From Arcuatula senhousia (Eukaryota > Mollusca > Bivalvia > Mytilida > Mytilidae), in NCBI GenBank assembly GCA_963971305.1, contig OZ020308.1, forward strand, positions 32,455,275-32,519,274: 64,000 bases of DNA. The letters are read 5' to 3'. The notes under the pieces were generated by a model that had not been told where the DNA came from, made no database searches, and was given only the letters and a program-made list of their open reading frames with translations. Shown one piece after another: positions 22,452 through 34,545 of the stretch. The position numbers and the translations under genes are program-made. Numbering within the stretch: the first letter of the stretch is position 1; the number at the start of each line of letters is the position of its first letter.

Positions 22452-22690
22452 ACCCGTGTGGGTTTCGCGTGGCGAATAGGCCCGTCGCAGCGCTAAGCTT
22501 GTCGGTAAAAGTCCACTTAAGAGCGTTCAGAAACCTGACATCGGGTCAGGCCGCTTTGCCCACAAAGCGACTGGGTTGTGTGCTCAAGGTGGTTGAATGG
22601 GACAGCCCTGACATCGAGATATGTGTGTTTGTCAGGCGATAATGCGGAAAATCTTACCGCAAACCATAGTGGTGCCCCGTGTTGGGGAAA
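22452..22690 (+). mobile_element. SINE subfamily 2, 3'-truncated (U1 copy)
   Basis: Head ACCCGTGTGGGTTTCGCGT through CATAGTGGTGCCCCGTGTTG. The rest is missing. The sister copy is at 28338-28578. Confidence 0.8.
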
Positions 22691-23118
22691 AATTTGGGAA
22701 AAAAACTTGATCTGTAATTCATCATGATAAACTCACATACCAAAAATCAGTTCATTATCTATAAGGGTTTAGAAAAAAGTGTGGAAAACTGAGGCGTGAC
22801 AGACGGACAGAGCGCAAACCTAGTCTCCTTCGGCTTTCGCCGGTAGGGGACTAAAAATTTGTACATCGAGTCACATGTAAACCTAACAGACTAACAATAT
22901 TTTCAGGAATCACTCTAAGAACGTCTTAATCTGTAAAAAGTTCATTATTTATATAATATAATATTTAATACAAAAGCATCTCTTTAAATTCTGTCAATAC
23001 ATGTACTACCTTTCCTGTACAGTAAAATAAAACTGTTTGTGTCTCTGAACTTTTATTGGTAACCAGTGAGAGACAAATTGAATTTTTTGTATTCAAAGTT
23101 ATACCTCTGGCAAACAAC

Positions 23119-23710
23119 GTGGGGGTATATAGAAAACACCCTGTCTGTCCATCTCTGTCCGTCAGTCTGTCTTCACAATTCATAAGCGCTTCTCCTAAAC
23201 CGCTTGATGGATTTTGATGTAACTTGACATGAAGAAAATACATCATATGTAGATGTGCATGGTGAATTTTCATTGCACTCGGACATCATTCAGGGGAGAT
23301 AATTGGACTTGAACTTTTGAAGTACATTATTCAATAGGAGACCTCGTCAGTGCAACTTCTCCTAAATCGCTCAACGGATTTTGTTGAAACTTTACATGAA
23401 GGAAGTGCATCATATGTAGATGTGCATGAAATATTTTCTTCGCTCTCAAATATTAACTAGGGGAAATAATTGGACTTGTACTTTTTAAATACATTATGGG
23501 AGACCTCGTAAGCACAACTTCTCCTAAAGTGCTTGACTGATTTTGATGAAACTTTACATGAAGGAAGTAGATCATATGACATGTAGATGTGCATGAAGAA
23601 TTTTGAAAGCTCTAAGATACCATTCAGGGGAGATAACTTGACATGGGTTTTTTACAGTACAGAGTCCCAATATGAAGCGGGGGTATCCTTTTGTGAGCTT
23701 GCTCACAGTA
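23119..23710 (+). mobile_element. Helentron-like element, family H4 (U1 copy)
   Basis: Begins near GTGGGGGTATATAG and ends GCGGGGGTATCC, then the perfect palindrome GTGAGCTTGCTCAC. The core has three repeats each containing CTTCTCCTAAA and TGTAGATGTGCATG. The sister copy is at about 29007-29598. The 102-codon minus-strand frame here is repeat text. Confidence 0.65.
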
Positions 23711-23779
23711 TTATTGTTTATTTTGTACCTTTACCTTAATGTGACTGAATTTTACATCTATTATAATTTGTGAACTTAC

Positions 23780-23934
23780 TACCACTACAATTTCTTCAAC
23801 AGAGGCCCTAATTTTCTTGTCAGGTTGTATCGCCACAGCAAGAATGTCCTGGATGGTATATATGGATGGGGAAATACATTTTTTGATTTGGACCTTGAAC
23901 TGTTCTATTGCAAATGGAGCTGTTTCCATGCACT
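23780..23934 (-). CDS. Putative exon of unknown protein (U1 copy)
   Basis: On the minus strand an acceptor TTCGTTTAG precedes TGCATGG, and the frame METAPFAIEQFKVQIKK continues for 51 codons to VEEIVVV. There it meets GTAAGT, a consensus donor. Codon use looks coding and the sister copy (29668-29822) differs by one residue (I to L in LAVAIQP). I do not recognise the product and see no partner exon inside the duplicated unit. Confidence 0.4.
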
Positions 23935-24501
23935 AAACGAATAAAGACTATAAAATGACAATTAGTATTGATATAAAATGTTTATGGTTGGCTTATTCAT
24001 GGTAAAAAAAAATAGCGACAAGGCCGTTTTCTATCTAAAAAAGGAAAAGTAATTTAAAAGTGTCTATTTTTTGCTACAATATGGTGTGAATTTTGCCTTG
24101 AATGACATCATGTTCAAAGTTTCTTGTAAAATGTATAGGAGAGAGTCATATAAGTAAAAGATCTTCATTTTAAAGGGTCAAATTTAGTCCTTAAATAGAA
24201 AATTTTGAAAAATCAGGAGGCCAAAGAGATATTTAGGGAGTAAATACCCATTTCTTCTTGAATTGAAACACTGCATGTCAAAACATTTTAAAACTTTATA
24301 AATAAGTGTCAATGATGTTATAGTTGTAGTGCATTTATCCAAAAGAACCAAATAAAATTAGAAAATTTTATCAAGGTACCAATTGGCTCAGAAAATATCG
24401 TCCACATACATGTATGAGAAACACTATTTTTAGAGATGATTATGTAATTAAACCTTACAGTATAAATAATCTATAGAAATATTGAGTTTCCACATTTCCT
24501 G

Positions 24502-25695
24502 GTCCCGTGCGGGTCCCGTGCGGGGCCCGGGTGGCGAATAGGCCCGCAGCAGAGCCTAGCTTGTCGTAAGCGGCGACTAAGGGTCTTGGGATTCTGACAT
24601 CGGGTCAGTGCTCAGCCCACAGAGCGACCAAGTGTGTACCCTAGGTGGCTGAATAGGGTAGCCCTCGTCCGCGGGGGTTGTCAGGTCTATAATACGGAAA
24701 CCCTGACCGCCGACCATAGTGGGCCGACGTGTGTGGAGAGTGCCACGCTTCATGCACGTAAAAGACCCCTTTGTGGACCGCCAAGTAGTGCACCACATAG
24801 GCTAAATTTTCCGCCCCTACCCACCTCTCCCCTTTTCCTGTGGTTCTTCAAAATTTACCGGTCCTTTGTATCCCACCCCATCCCCATATTTCATGCGGGG
24901 CCCGGGTGGCGAATAGGCCCGCAGCAGAGCCAAGCTTGTCGTAAGAGGCGACTAAGGGTCTTGGGATTCTGACATCGGGTCAGTGCTCAGCCCACAGAGC
25001 GACCAAGTGTGTACCCTAGGTGGCTAAATAGGGTAGCCCTCGTCCGCGGGGGTTGTCAGGTCTATAATACGGAAACCCTGACCGCCGACCATAGTGGGCC
25101 AACGTGTGTGGAGAGTGCCACGCTTCATGCACGTAAAAGACCCCTTTGTGGACCGCCAAGTAGTGCACCACATAGGCTAAATTTTCCGCCCCTACCCACC
25201 TCTCCCCTTTTCCTGTGGTTCTTCAAAATTTACCGGTCCTTTGTTTCCCACCCCATCCCCATATTTCATTTATCATCATCATTTCATGTTCATTTTATCA
25301 TCCTTTTCATGTTCATCGCCTGTAAATAACCTATATAGCGTTGCACTGGCGTACAACACCAACTCACTCACTCACCATATTTCATTTATCATCATCATTT
25401 CTTGTTCATTTCATCATCCTCTTCATGTGAGTGAGTGAGTGAGTTGGTGTTTTACGCCCGTGCAACGCTATATAGGTTATTTACAGGCGATGAACATGAA
25501 GAGGGTGATACAATGAACATGAAATGATGATGATAAATGAAATATGGGGATGGGGTGGGAAAAAAGGAACGGTAAATTTTGAAGAACCACAGGAAAAGGG
25601 GAGAGGTGGGTAGGGGCGGAAAATTTTCATGTTCATCGCCTGTAAATAACCTATATAGCGTTGCACGGGCGTAAAACACCAACTCACTCACTCAC
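24502..25695 (+). mobile_element. Composite SINE insertion with internal inversion
   Basis: A single insertion flanked by TCCACATTTCCTG at 24489-24501 and 25696-25708. The sister duplication has the empty site at 30377-30389. It consists of a head-containing partial SINE (to about 24893), a second nearly full SINE (to about 25375), an inverted 3' half (about 25428-25627), then a direct 3' tail ending in ACTC repeats. Confidence 0.85.
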
Positions 25696-25925
25696 TCCAC
25701 ATTTCCTGAGACACTTTTTTAGTTCAAATATATCATTAATAAAAATGCCGAAAATTGATGTAAATTGGATATTTTCTGAATTTGACATGTAGAGAGTACA
25801 TATGTATATAAGTGCTACTTACAGAGCTGTATGTATGACTTCAGTTTAATTGTGGATCCTAGCTTATGGTATTTTGTCACTAGGAAATGTTTGTTCCTAA
25901 TAAAGATTTTTTCAATTTTTTTTAG

Positions 25926-26405
25926 TCCCGTGCGGGGACCGGGTGGCGAATAGGCCCGCAGCAGAGCCTAGCTTGTCGCAAGAGGCGACTAAGGGTCTTG
26001 GGATTCTGACGTCGGGTCAGTGCTCAGCCCACAGAGCGACCAAGTGTGTACCCTAGGTGGCTGAATAGGGTGGCCCTCGTCCGCGGGGGTTGTCAGGTCT
26101 ATAATACGGAAACCCTGACCGCCGACCATAGTGGGCCAACGTGTGTGGAGAGTGTCACGCTTCATGCACGTAAAAGACCCCTTTTGTGGACCGCCAAGTA
26201 GTGCACCACATAGGCTAAATTTTCCGCCCCTACCCACCTCTCCTCTTTTCCTGTGGTTCTTCAAAATTTACCGGTCCCTTGTGTCCCACCCCATATTTCA
26301 TTTATCATCATCATTTCATGTTCATTTTATCATCCTTTTCATGTTCATCGCCTGTAAATAACTTTTATAGCGTTGCACGGGCGCAAAACAAAAACTCACT
26401 CTCTC
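25926..26405 (+). mobile_element. SINE, (ACTC)n subfamily, right edge of U1
   Basis: Starts GTCCCGTGCGGGGACCGGG and ends AAAACTCACTCTCTCG. Almost identical to 30607-31099. Confidence 0.88.
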
Positions 26406-26406
26406 G

Positions 26407-27930
26407 TTTTTATACGACCGCAAAAAATTTGCGGACGTATTATGGTATGATGCTGTCGTCGTTGTCGTCGTCGTCGTCGTCGTTGTCGTCGTTGTCGGTG
26501 TCTGTTAACTTTTTAGTGTTTCCACAATAACTTTAGTTCCAGTTATCCGATTGCTATGAAACTTTACAATGATGTTCCTTACCATAAAAGGATGCATGGG
26601 ATTGATTTTGGGGGTCCCCCCATTTTTCGTTTAGAAATTAGGGGCCAAAAAAGGGCCAAAAATACTACTTTTTTGTTTGTTTCCACAATAACTTTAGTTC
26701 TAGTTATCCAATTGGTATGAAATTTGACAGTGATGTTCCTTACCATACAAGGATGAATGGGATTGATTTTGGGGGTCCCCCCTTTTTTCGTTTCGAAATT
26801 AGGGGCCCAAAAGGGGGAAAAAAATCAAATATTTTACTTGTTTCCACCATAACTTTGGTCCTAGTTGGCCTATTGCTGTGAAATTTGTCAAGAATGTGTC
26901 TTACAATAAAATAATGAACCTGGTGAATTTTTGTGCCCCCCTTTTTCTCCGTTGTGTAATTAGGGGCCAAAAGGGGCCAAAATAAAAACTTTTTTATTTG
27001 TGGTCCGATTTCGAAATTTTTTTTTACATGTTTGTTCTTGTCAAATAGCGGATACAAAATTAAGAATTAATTTTTGCGACCCCCCCTTTTTCCCCCTATT
27101 ACGTAATTAGGGGCCAAATGGGGCCAAAATCGAAACTTTTATTTGTGGTCCGATTTTGAAATTTTTTTTTGCAAGTTTATTTTTGTCAAGTAGCGAATCC
27201 AAATTTGAGAATTTATTTTTGCGACCCCCACCCCTTTTTCACCTGTTACGTAATAAGGGGCCAAAAGGGGCCGAAATTGAAACTTTTTTATTTCTGGTCC
27301 GATTTTGAAATTTTTTTTTGCATGTTTGTTCTTGTCAAATAGTGGATACAAAATTAAGAATTAATTTTTGCGACCCCCCCCCCCCCCTTTTTCCTCTTAT
27401 TTCGTAAGTAGGGGCCAAATGGGGCCGAAATTGAAACTTTTTTATTTCTGGTCCGATTTTGAAAATTTTTTTTGCATGTTTGTTCTTGTCAAATAGCGAA
27501 TACAAAATTAAGAATTAATTTTTGCGACCCCCCCTTTTTCCCCCTATTACGTAATTAGGGGCCAAATGGGGCTTTTTTATTTGTGGTCCGATTTTGAAAA
27601 TTTTTTTTGCAAATTTATTCTTGTCAGGTAGCGATTCTAAATTTAAGAATAAATTTTTGGGGCTGTAATCATAATTTTAAAAAAAATTCTGGTTCGATTT
27701 TAATTTTTCCCCCCAACATTATTCTTTTAAAGAGTAGAATACAACATTCAAAATTTATATTTTTAGCCCCTGGGTTGAAAGTCCATCAGAGAAGCATGTG
27801 TCAAAAACCTTTGTCAGTCCACCATGGGCTGCATGTGTCCAGAACAATAGACTATCCATATTAGGCCTAAAACGTACAGGGTTCAACATGTTGCGGTCGT
27901 ATCATGCTGCGCTCGGCGAAGCTTTTTATT
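26407..27930 (+). mobile_element. Helentron-like element, family H2, with expanded core
   Basis: Starts TTTTTATACGACCGCAAA, then GTCGTCGTC microsatellite, and ends TTGCGGTCGTAT, GCGCTCGGCGAAGCTTTTT. The core carries five repeats of about 145 bp (26935-27650), each with GGGGCCAAA, a C-run and TGGTCCGATTTTGAAA. It lies between a SINE and unit U2, exactly where U1 continues uninterrupted, so it inserted after the duplication. Confidence 0.8.
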
Positions 27931-28337
27931 CTCCTTCATATGGTTTTTGCTTCTTTTTTCCCTTTCCTTTGCCTCTCCCCTTGCCCTCACTTTTCATCTT
28001 TCTATTTACTCTTTGATGTTTGAACCTCTTTGGGAAAAAAATTCAGACATGATCTGTTATTATAAGCACTGAAGTTTTAAACAGTGTACATTCTATTGTG
28101 GTTTACCGGGTAATTTTCTTTAGTTGTTCTGAATGGTTCTTAGCATGTTTAAATTGATATATGGACCAGGGCTGCCAACTCTTGAAAATTTTGAAATCTG
28201 GTTTTTTATTAAGAACTATTCCATATAAGGATCAGGCAGGGGGTGGCACATTGATAATTTCCAATTTTAGATTTTGGGATACAGATGCATTCATTTGACC
28301 ATAAAAACAAACCCAATGCAGTTTTTTTTTACATTTT

Positions 28338-28578
28338 AAACCCGTGTGGGTTTCGCGTGGCGAATAGGCCCGTCGCAGCGCTAAGCTTGTCGGTAAAAGT
28401 CCACTTAAGAGCGTTCAGAAACCTGACATCGGGTCAGGCCGCTTTGCCCACAAAGCGACTGGGTTGTGTGCTCAAGGTGGTTGAATGGGACAGCCCTGAC
28501 ATCGAGATATGTGTGTTTGTCAGGCGATAATGCGGAAAATCTTATCGCAAACCATAGTGGTGCCCCGTGTTGGGGAAA
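28338..28578 (+). mobile_element. SINE subfamily 2, 3'-truncated (U2 copy)
   Basis: Duplicate of 22452-22690 with the same truncation point, showing the truncation predates the duplication. Confidence 0.8.
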
Positions 28579-29667
28579 AAATTGGGAAAAAAACTTGATC
28601 TGTAACTCATCATGATAAACTCACATACCAAAAATCAGTTCATTATCTATAAGGGTTTAGAAAAAAGTGTGGAAAACTGAGGCGTGACAGACGGACAGAG
28701 CGCAAACCTAGTCTCCTTCGGCTTTCGCCGGTAGGGGACTAAAAATTTGTACATCGAGTCACATGTAAACCTAACAGACTAACAATATTTTCAGGAATCA
28801 CTCTAAGAACGTCTTAATCTGTAAAAAGTTCAATATTTATATAATATAATATTTAATACAAAAGCATCTCTTTAAATTCTGTCAATACATGTACTACCTT
28901 TCCTGTACAGTAAAATAAAACTGTTTGTGTCTCTGAACTTTTATTGGTAACCAGTGAGAGACAAATTGAATTTTTTGTATTCAAAGTTATACCTCTGGCA
29001 AACAACGTGGGGGTATATAGAAAACACACTGTCTGTCCATCTCTGTCCGTCAGTCTGTCTTCACAATTCATAAGCGCTTCTCCTAAACCGCTTGATGGAT
29101 TTTGATGTAACTTGACATGAAGAAAATACATCATATGTAGATGTGCATGGTGAATTTTCATTGCACTCGGACATCATTCAGGGGAGATAATTGGACTTGA
29201 ACTTTTGAAGTACATTATTCAATAGGAGACCTCGTCAGTGCAACTTCTCCTAAATCGCTCAACGGATTTTGTTGAAACTTTACATGAAGGAAGTGCATCA
29301 TATGTAGATGTGCATGAAATATTTTCATCGCTCTCAAATATCAACTAGGGGAAATAATTGGACTTGTACTTTTTAAATACATTATGGGAGACCTCGTAAG
29401 CACAACTTCTCCTAAAGTGCTTGACTGATTTTGATGAAACTTTACATGAAGGAAGTAGATCATATGACATGTAGATGTGCATGAAGAATTTTGAAAGCTC
29501 TAAGATACCATTCAGGGGAGATAACTTGACATGGGTTTTTTACAGTACAGAGTCCCAATATGAAGCGGGGGTATCCTTTTGTGAGCTTGCTCACAGTATT
29601 ATTGTTTATTTTGTACCTTTACCTTAATGTGACTGAATTTTACATCTATTATAATTTGTGAACTTAC

Positions 29668-29822
29668 TACCACTACAATTTCTTCAACAGAGGCCCTAAT
29701 TTTCTTGTCAGGTTGTAGCGCCACAGCAAGAATGTCCTGGATGGTATATATGGATGGGGAAATACATTTTTTGATTTGGACCTTGAACTGTTCTATTGCA
29801 AATGGAGCTGTTTCCATGCACT
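29668..29822 (-). CDS. Putative exon of unknown protein (U2 copy)
   Basis: Same exon as 23780-23934, with the same acceptor and GTAAGT donor and one amino-acid change. Product unrecognised. Confidence 0.4.
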
Positions 29823-30606
29823 AAACGAATAAAGACTATAAAATGACAATTAGTATTGATATAAAATGTTTATGGTTGGCTTATTCATGGTAAAAAAAAT
29901 AGCGACAAGGCCGTTTTCTATCTAAAAAAGGAAAAGTAATTTAAAAGTGTCTATTTTTTGCTACAATATGGTGTGAATTTTGCCTTGAATGACATCATGT
30001 TCAAAGTTTCTTGTAAAATGTATAGGAGAGAGTCATATAAGTAAAAGATCTTCATTTTAAAGGGTCAAATTTAGTCCTTAAATAGAAAATTTTGAAAAAT
30101 CAGGAGGTCAAAGAGATATTTAGGGAGTAAAATACCCATTTCTCCTTGAATTGAAACACTGCATGTCAAAACATTTTAAAACTTTATAAATAAGTGTCAA
30201 TGATGTTATAGTTGAAGTGCATTTATCCAAAAGAACCAAATAAAATTAGAAAATTTTATCAAGGTACCAATTGGCTCAGAAAATATCGTCCACATACATG
30301 TATGAGAAACACTATTTTTAGAGATGATTATGTAATTAAACCTTACAGTATAAATAATCTATAAAAATATTGAGTTTCCACATTTCCTGAGACACTTTTT
30401 TAGTTCAAATATATCATTAATAAAAATGCCGAAAATTGATGTAAATTGGATATTTTCTGAATTTGACATGTAGAGAGTACATATGTATATAAGTGCTACT
30501 TACAGAGCTGTATGTATGACTTCAGTTTAATTGTGGATCCTAGCTTATGGTATTTTGTCACTAGGAAATGTTTGTTCCTAATAAAGATTTTTTCAATTTT
30601 TTTTTA

Positions 30607-31099
30607 GTCCCGTGCGGGGACCGGGTGGCGAATAGGCCCGCAGCAGAGCCTAGCTTGTCGCAAGAGGCGACTAAGGGTCCTGGGATTCTGACGTCGGGTC
30701 AGTGCTCAGCCCACAGAGCGACCAAGTGTGTACCCTAGGTGGCTGAATAGGGTGGCCCTCGTCCGCGGGGGTTGTCAGGTCTATAATACGGAAACCCTGA
30801 CCGCCGACCATAGTGGGCCAACGTGTGTGGAGAGTGTCACGCTTCATGCACGTAAAAGACCCCTTTTGTGGACCGCCAAGTAGTGCACCACATAGGCTAA
30901 ATTTTCCGCCCCTACCCACCTCTCCCCTTTTCCTGTGGTTCTTCAAAATTTACCGGTCCCTTGTGTCCCACCCCATATTTCATTTATCATCATCATCATT
31001 TCATGTTCATTTAATCATCCTTTTCATGTTCATCGCCTGTAAATAACCTATATAGCGTTGCACGGGCGTAAAACAAAAACTCACTCACTCACTCTCTCG
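30607..31099 (+). mobile_element. SINE, (ACTC)n subfamily, right edge of U2
   Basis: Starts GTCCCGTGCGGGGACCGGG and ends ACTCACTCACTCTCTCG. Near-identical to 25926-26405. Confidence 0.88.
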
Positions 31100-31104
31100 T
31101 TTTT

Positions 31105-31330
31105 CTCCTTCATATGGTTTTTGCTTCTTTTTTCCCTTTCCTTTGCCTCTCCCCTTGCCCTCACTTTTCATCTTTCTATTTACTCTTTGATGTTTGAACC
31201 TCTTTGGGAAAAAAATTCAGACATGATCTGTTATTATAAGCACTGAAGTTTTAAACAGTGTACATTCTATTGTGGTTTACCGGGTAATTTTCTTTGGTTG
31301 TTCTGAATGGTTCTTAGCATGTTTAAATTG
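31105..31330. repeat. Segmental duplication unit U3, first 226 bp only
   Basis: Repeats the start of U1 and U2 (CTCCTTCATATGG to CTTAGCATGTTTAAATTG). It then changes abruptly to the sequence leading into the Harbinger exon. Confidence 0.85.
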
Positions 31331-31399
31331 GTCGAACTTGATTCAGGTAAAAAAGCGGCCGGCGTTAAATAGAATCAAGTGCAGCGGCGTTAAACCAAA

Positions 31400-31485
31400 A
31401 TGGCTGCCCCCAGTATAATCTGTTCGATTTTTATGGAAGATGAGGACGACGATGATGCAGAGCTCCCTTTGGTTGCGGCAATGAT
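31400..31485 (+). pseudogene. Harbinger-type transposase, putative exon 1
   Basis: ATG at 31400 follows CCAAA. The 28 codons are acidic (FMEDEDDDDAELPLVAAM), as in N-termini of Harbinger nucleases. The frame reaches GTATGA, a plausible donor, after two bases of a codon. Those two bases join in phase with the acceptor at 54889-54890, giving continuous coding sequence into the transposase exon. The intervening intron would be about 0.7 kb without LINE copy A. Exon status is inferred from phase and composition only. Confidence 0.5.
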
Positions 31486-32635
31486 GTATGATTAATTGTC
31501 ATAATTTTTAGAGCCTGTTAAGTTAATATTTACAGTTAGCAATCCGTAAATACACATTTCTTTCATGTCTGATATTAGTCACGATGCACTGAAAGGGTTA
31601 ATTATAAAACCCAGCAAAAAACTTAATGTTGTTCGTGGTAATCAGTTAGCATCCAGTGACATTTGATCACCATGCTGTTGATTGGACTGATGTTCCATCA
31701 ATGTGTGGGCATGACCATTTGATTACGGGGGGGGGGGCGATAGAACTTAAGATAAAATCTTAGTATTAAACTGCCCCTTCCAGAATGTTTATGTCACAAA
31801 TAATTATAAATTGAAATTTGTTCTAACTATGTCCAAAGGGGGTCTTCCAATCATGATGCTAGATTTGATTTGAATACTTTTTAATAGTTTGTCCTTGACC
31901 AAATAGCAAAAACAAAGCCACCAAAAGTTGGTGTCAATCAAGCAGTACATTTCTTTATGCTATATGTATACATTTCGAGGAGTAACCTCTCATCATAGCT
32001 ATATAGCAACACCTTCAGGCTTTGTGAAGGCTGCTTGCTTTCTTTCGTTGTGGGTTCTAAATTTTTGTTGTGTCATGTACATTTATTCAACAGCTCATTA
32101 TTTCCTACCCCCGTGCGGGAACCGGGTGTGAAAAGAATAGTCCCGCAGCTGCCCGTAAAGCTTGTCGTAAAAAGCGACTTAACGGGTCAACATGTTTGCC
32201 GTGTGTTGCGACCTGTGTCGGGGGAGGACGGGATCCTGGTCCACGTATGTGGACTTTGGCCCTTACTTCTCCTAGACAGGCGGTCAGATTTGGCTCGGTC
32301 TGATCAATCGGCTGGTCACGCCAAGCCCTGTGAAGCATCATCTCATTTTATTTCAAATTTACTGTTTTTGACTTTTGAAAATATTGATTTGATTCCATTT
32401 ATGCTTTAGAGACGGCGGTGGCTCATGGGTCAATCGTGTGGATGTTATTCTGGAGAGTTGTATCGCCGGGTAACCCCTGGCACGATGCTTGTCTCCCTAA
32501 AGGAATACTCTGTGCGAGTATACTGTCCTTGTAGCCCTGGTGCTTTCAACAGGAGACCCGTTGTACAACAGCATCGCCCTTGTTGGCGCTCCGTGGCGGG
32601 CGGGGAGCAAGGCAGTGAAACTCTTTTCTATCATC

Positions 32636-34180
32636 ATGGGTTCCCCTAAAAAACAACAAGCAACAAGTTCTAATGAAAATTTTAAGCGTAATATTTCTTT
32701 GAGTGACAGTGAAGATCAAGACGTATCAGCTCCATCCAAACTTCAAAATACAACAAATGATAGTTGGCCTAAATTCATTGTTATTTCAAGCAAAGATACC
32801 ACTCGCCCTTTGACAAAGGTTTCGCCCTTTGTCATTGCAAAAACGATCAAAGGCGTTACCGGAAGTGATGTTCCAAAGGTTACGAAACTCCGATCCGGTA
32901 ATCTTCTAGTCGAGTGTACAAAGCAACAACAAGCCAAGAACATTATGACCATTTCACGTATTTTAGAATTACCTGTTTCAGCTGAAGCTCATCGATCATT
33001 GGTGCGGGGCCCGGGTGGCGAATAGGCCCGCAGCAGAGCCTAGCTTGTCGTAAGAGGCGACTAAGGGTCTTGGGATTCTGACATCGGGTCAGTGCTCAGC
33101 CCACAGAGCGACCAAGTGTGTACCCTAGGTGGCTGAATAGGGTGGCCCTCGTCCGCGGGGGTTGTCAGGTCTATAATACGGAAACCCTGACCGCCGACCA
33201 TAGTGGGCCAACGTGTGTGGAGAATGCCACGCTTCATGCACGTAAAAGACCCCTTTGTGGACCGTCAAGTAGTGCACCACATAGGCTAAATTTTCCGCCC
33301 CTACCCACCCACCTCTCCCCTTGTCCTGTGGTTCTTCAAAATTTACCGGTCTTTTGTGTCCCACCCCATCCCCATATTTCATTTGTCATCATCATTTCAT
33401 GTTCATTTTGTCATCCTTTTCATGTTCATCGCCTGTAGATAACCTATATAGCGTTGCACGGGCGTAAAACACCAACTCACTCACTCACTCACTCATCGAT
33501 CATTGAATCGATCGAGAAAGAGATCGAAACCATACCGATTTGTCAGAGCAAGAAATCTGCTCTGAACTTTCATCACAGGGTGTTTTACAAGTTAAAAGGT
33601 TTACAAAAAAGGAAGACAACAACATTATTAAATTAAATACTTACCTTATAACATTCAATTCTGCAGCTCCACCAAGTCACATTCATCTGGGTCTTTTCAG
33701 AGTGTCCGTAGACATATTTATTCCGAATCCTCTCCGTTGTTTTAAATGCCAACGTTTTGGCCACGGGAAGGCCACCTGTAACGGGAAGGAAAAATGTGCC
33801 AAGTGAGCTCAGGAAGGCCACTCGGATTTCAACTGTACTAAAAGTCCAAAATGTGTAAACTGCAGTGGTGATCATTTTTCTTCTTCAAAACAATGTCCAA
33901 CTCTTCTACGTGAAAAAGAAATCCAAAAACTGAAAGCAGAAAAGAACATTTCCTACCAAGAAGCTCGTCGTCAAGTCTCTATCTCGAGTGATACAGCACC
34001 ATCCATGTCTTACGCAGAAGCTGCTAAACCCTCTAGGACATATGGTTGGTAAACCATGTACACTTGGCCTGAGGGTGAAATTAAGCCCCTTAATTGCAAC
34101 ACCATTGGATGGATGTTTGGTGCTGACTGTTTGGTGGATGATATCCCCAAAAGCAATATAAAATACGCGAGGCCTTGCAG
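32636..34180 (+). pseudogene. LINE copy A ORF1 (gag-like), 5' part
   Basis: ATG at 32636 opens the same N-terminus as copy B (NISLSDSEDQD, KVTKLRSGNLLVEC). The frame is interrupted at 33001 by a SINE, resumes shifted at 33506, keeps the first CCHC knuckle CFKCQRFGHGKATC, and hits a TGA at 33804-33806 where copy B has Cys. It runs on with further breaks to about 34180, where the Academ-like transposon begins. ORF1 binds LINE RNA; this copy is dead. Confidence 0.88.
33002..33491 (+). mobile_element. SINE, (ACTC)n subfamily, inside LINE A ORF1
   Basis: Starts GTGCGGGGCCCGGGTGG and ends with CACTCACTCACT. CTCATCGATCATTG flanks it at 32988-33001 and 33492-33505. Copy B shows the uninterrupted site. 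Confidence 0.92.
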
Positions 34181-34545
34181 TCCGTGAGCCAGCGTCAATG
34201 GAGGTAAAAAAAGTATGCTTTTTAACGGTCGCCGGAATTAGCTGTCCGGATTTGTTTTTTTAGCGGTGGCGCTAGTATCGCGGAACGTAGCCTGTTTGTT
34301 TACATTGCGTTGCAAATATTTTTCACGTTTTTCTAATAAAATTATACTTGAACTCGCTCTTTATCTTATAAAACATTATTCTATTATCATTTTGACATAT
34401 GACTGGTATATTTTTTACAACCGTTTTCCTCCCTATTCTATTTTATAACTCCGAATTTATCCCCACTATGTATCTTCTAAAAATATGGCGGGTAAACCCC
34501 TTCTCCCAAAATAATTGACACAATTCCATCCTAAAGGCTATAATT
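34180..34545 (+). repeat. Academ-like transposon, left inverted terminus
   Basis: Contains AGCGGTGGCGCTAGTATCGC and CAATTCCATCCTAAAGG, each mirrored in the right terminus at a similar distance from the end. The outermost bases are uncertain. Confidence 0.65.

Larger units (their letters stand above)
22045..25925. repeat. Segmental duplication unit U1
   Basis: Near-identical to 27931-30606 over about 2.7 kb (offset 5886-5888 bp) once the SINE at 24502-25695 is removed. Contents in order: a CT-rich leader; a truncated SINE subfamily 2 (22452-22690); an H5 hairpin end (22815-22852); an H4 element (23119-23710) with three roughly 175-bp core repeats; an exon of unknown function (minus, 23780-23934); AT-rich text. 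Confidence 0.9.
27931..30606. repeat. Segmental duplication unit U2
   Basis: Sister of U1 with only scattered substitutions and small indels. It lacks the composite SINE, giving the empty site at 30377-30389. Confidence 0.9.

Noticed and set aside
22965..23273. 102-codon minus-strand frame (repeated at 28853-29161)
   Set aside because: Lies in the tandem core of the H4 element; the frame is carried by repeat text.
32035..32649. Upstream frames in the LINE 5' UTR, present in both copies
   Set aside because: Similarity is explained by homology of the two LINE copies; no conserved start and no domain.
33002..33080. tRNA-derived Pol III promoter in the SINE head
   Set aside because: TGGCGAATAGG loosely resembles an A box, but no acceptable B box follows at the right distance.
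9695..33438. Recurrent 70-110 codon frames inside every SINE copy
   Set aside because: They repeat because the SINE repeats, occur on both strands, and shift or break between copies. No coding signature.
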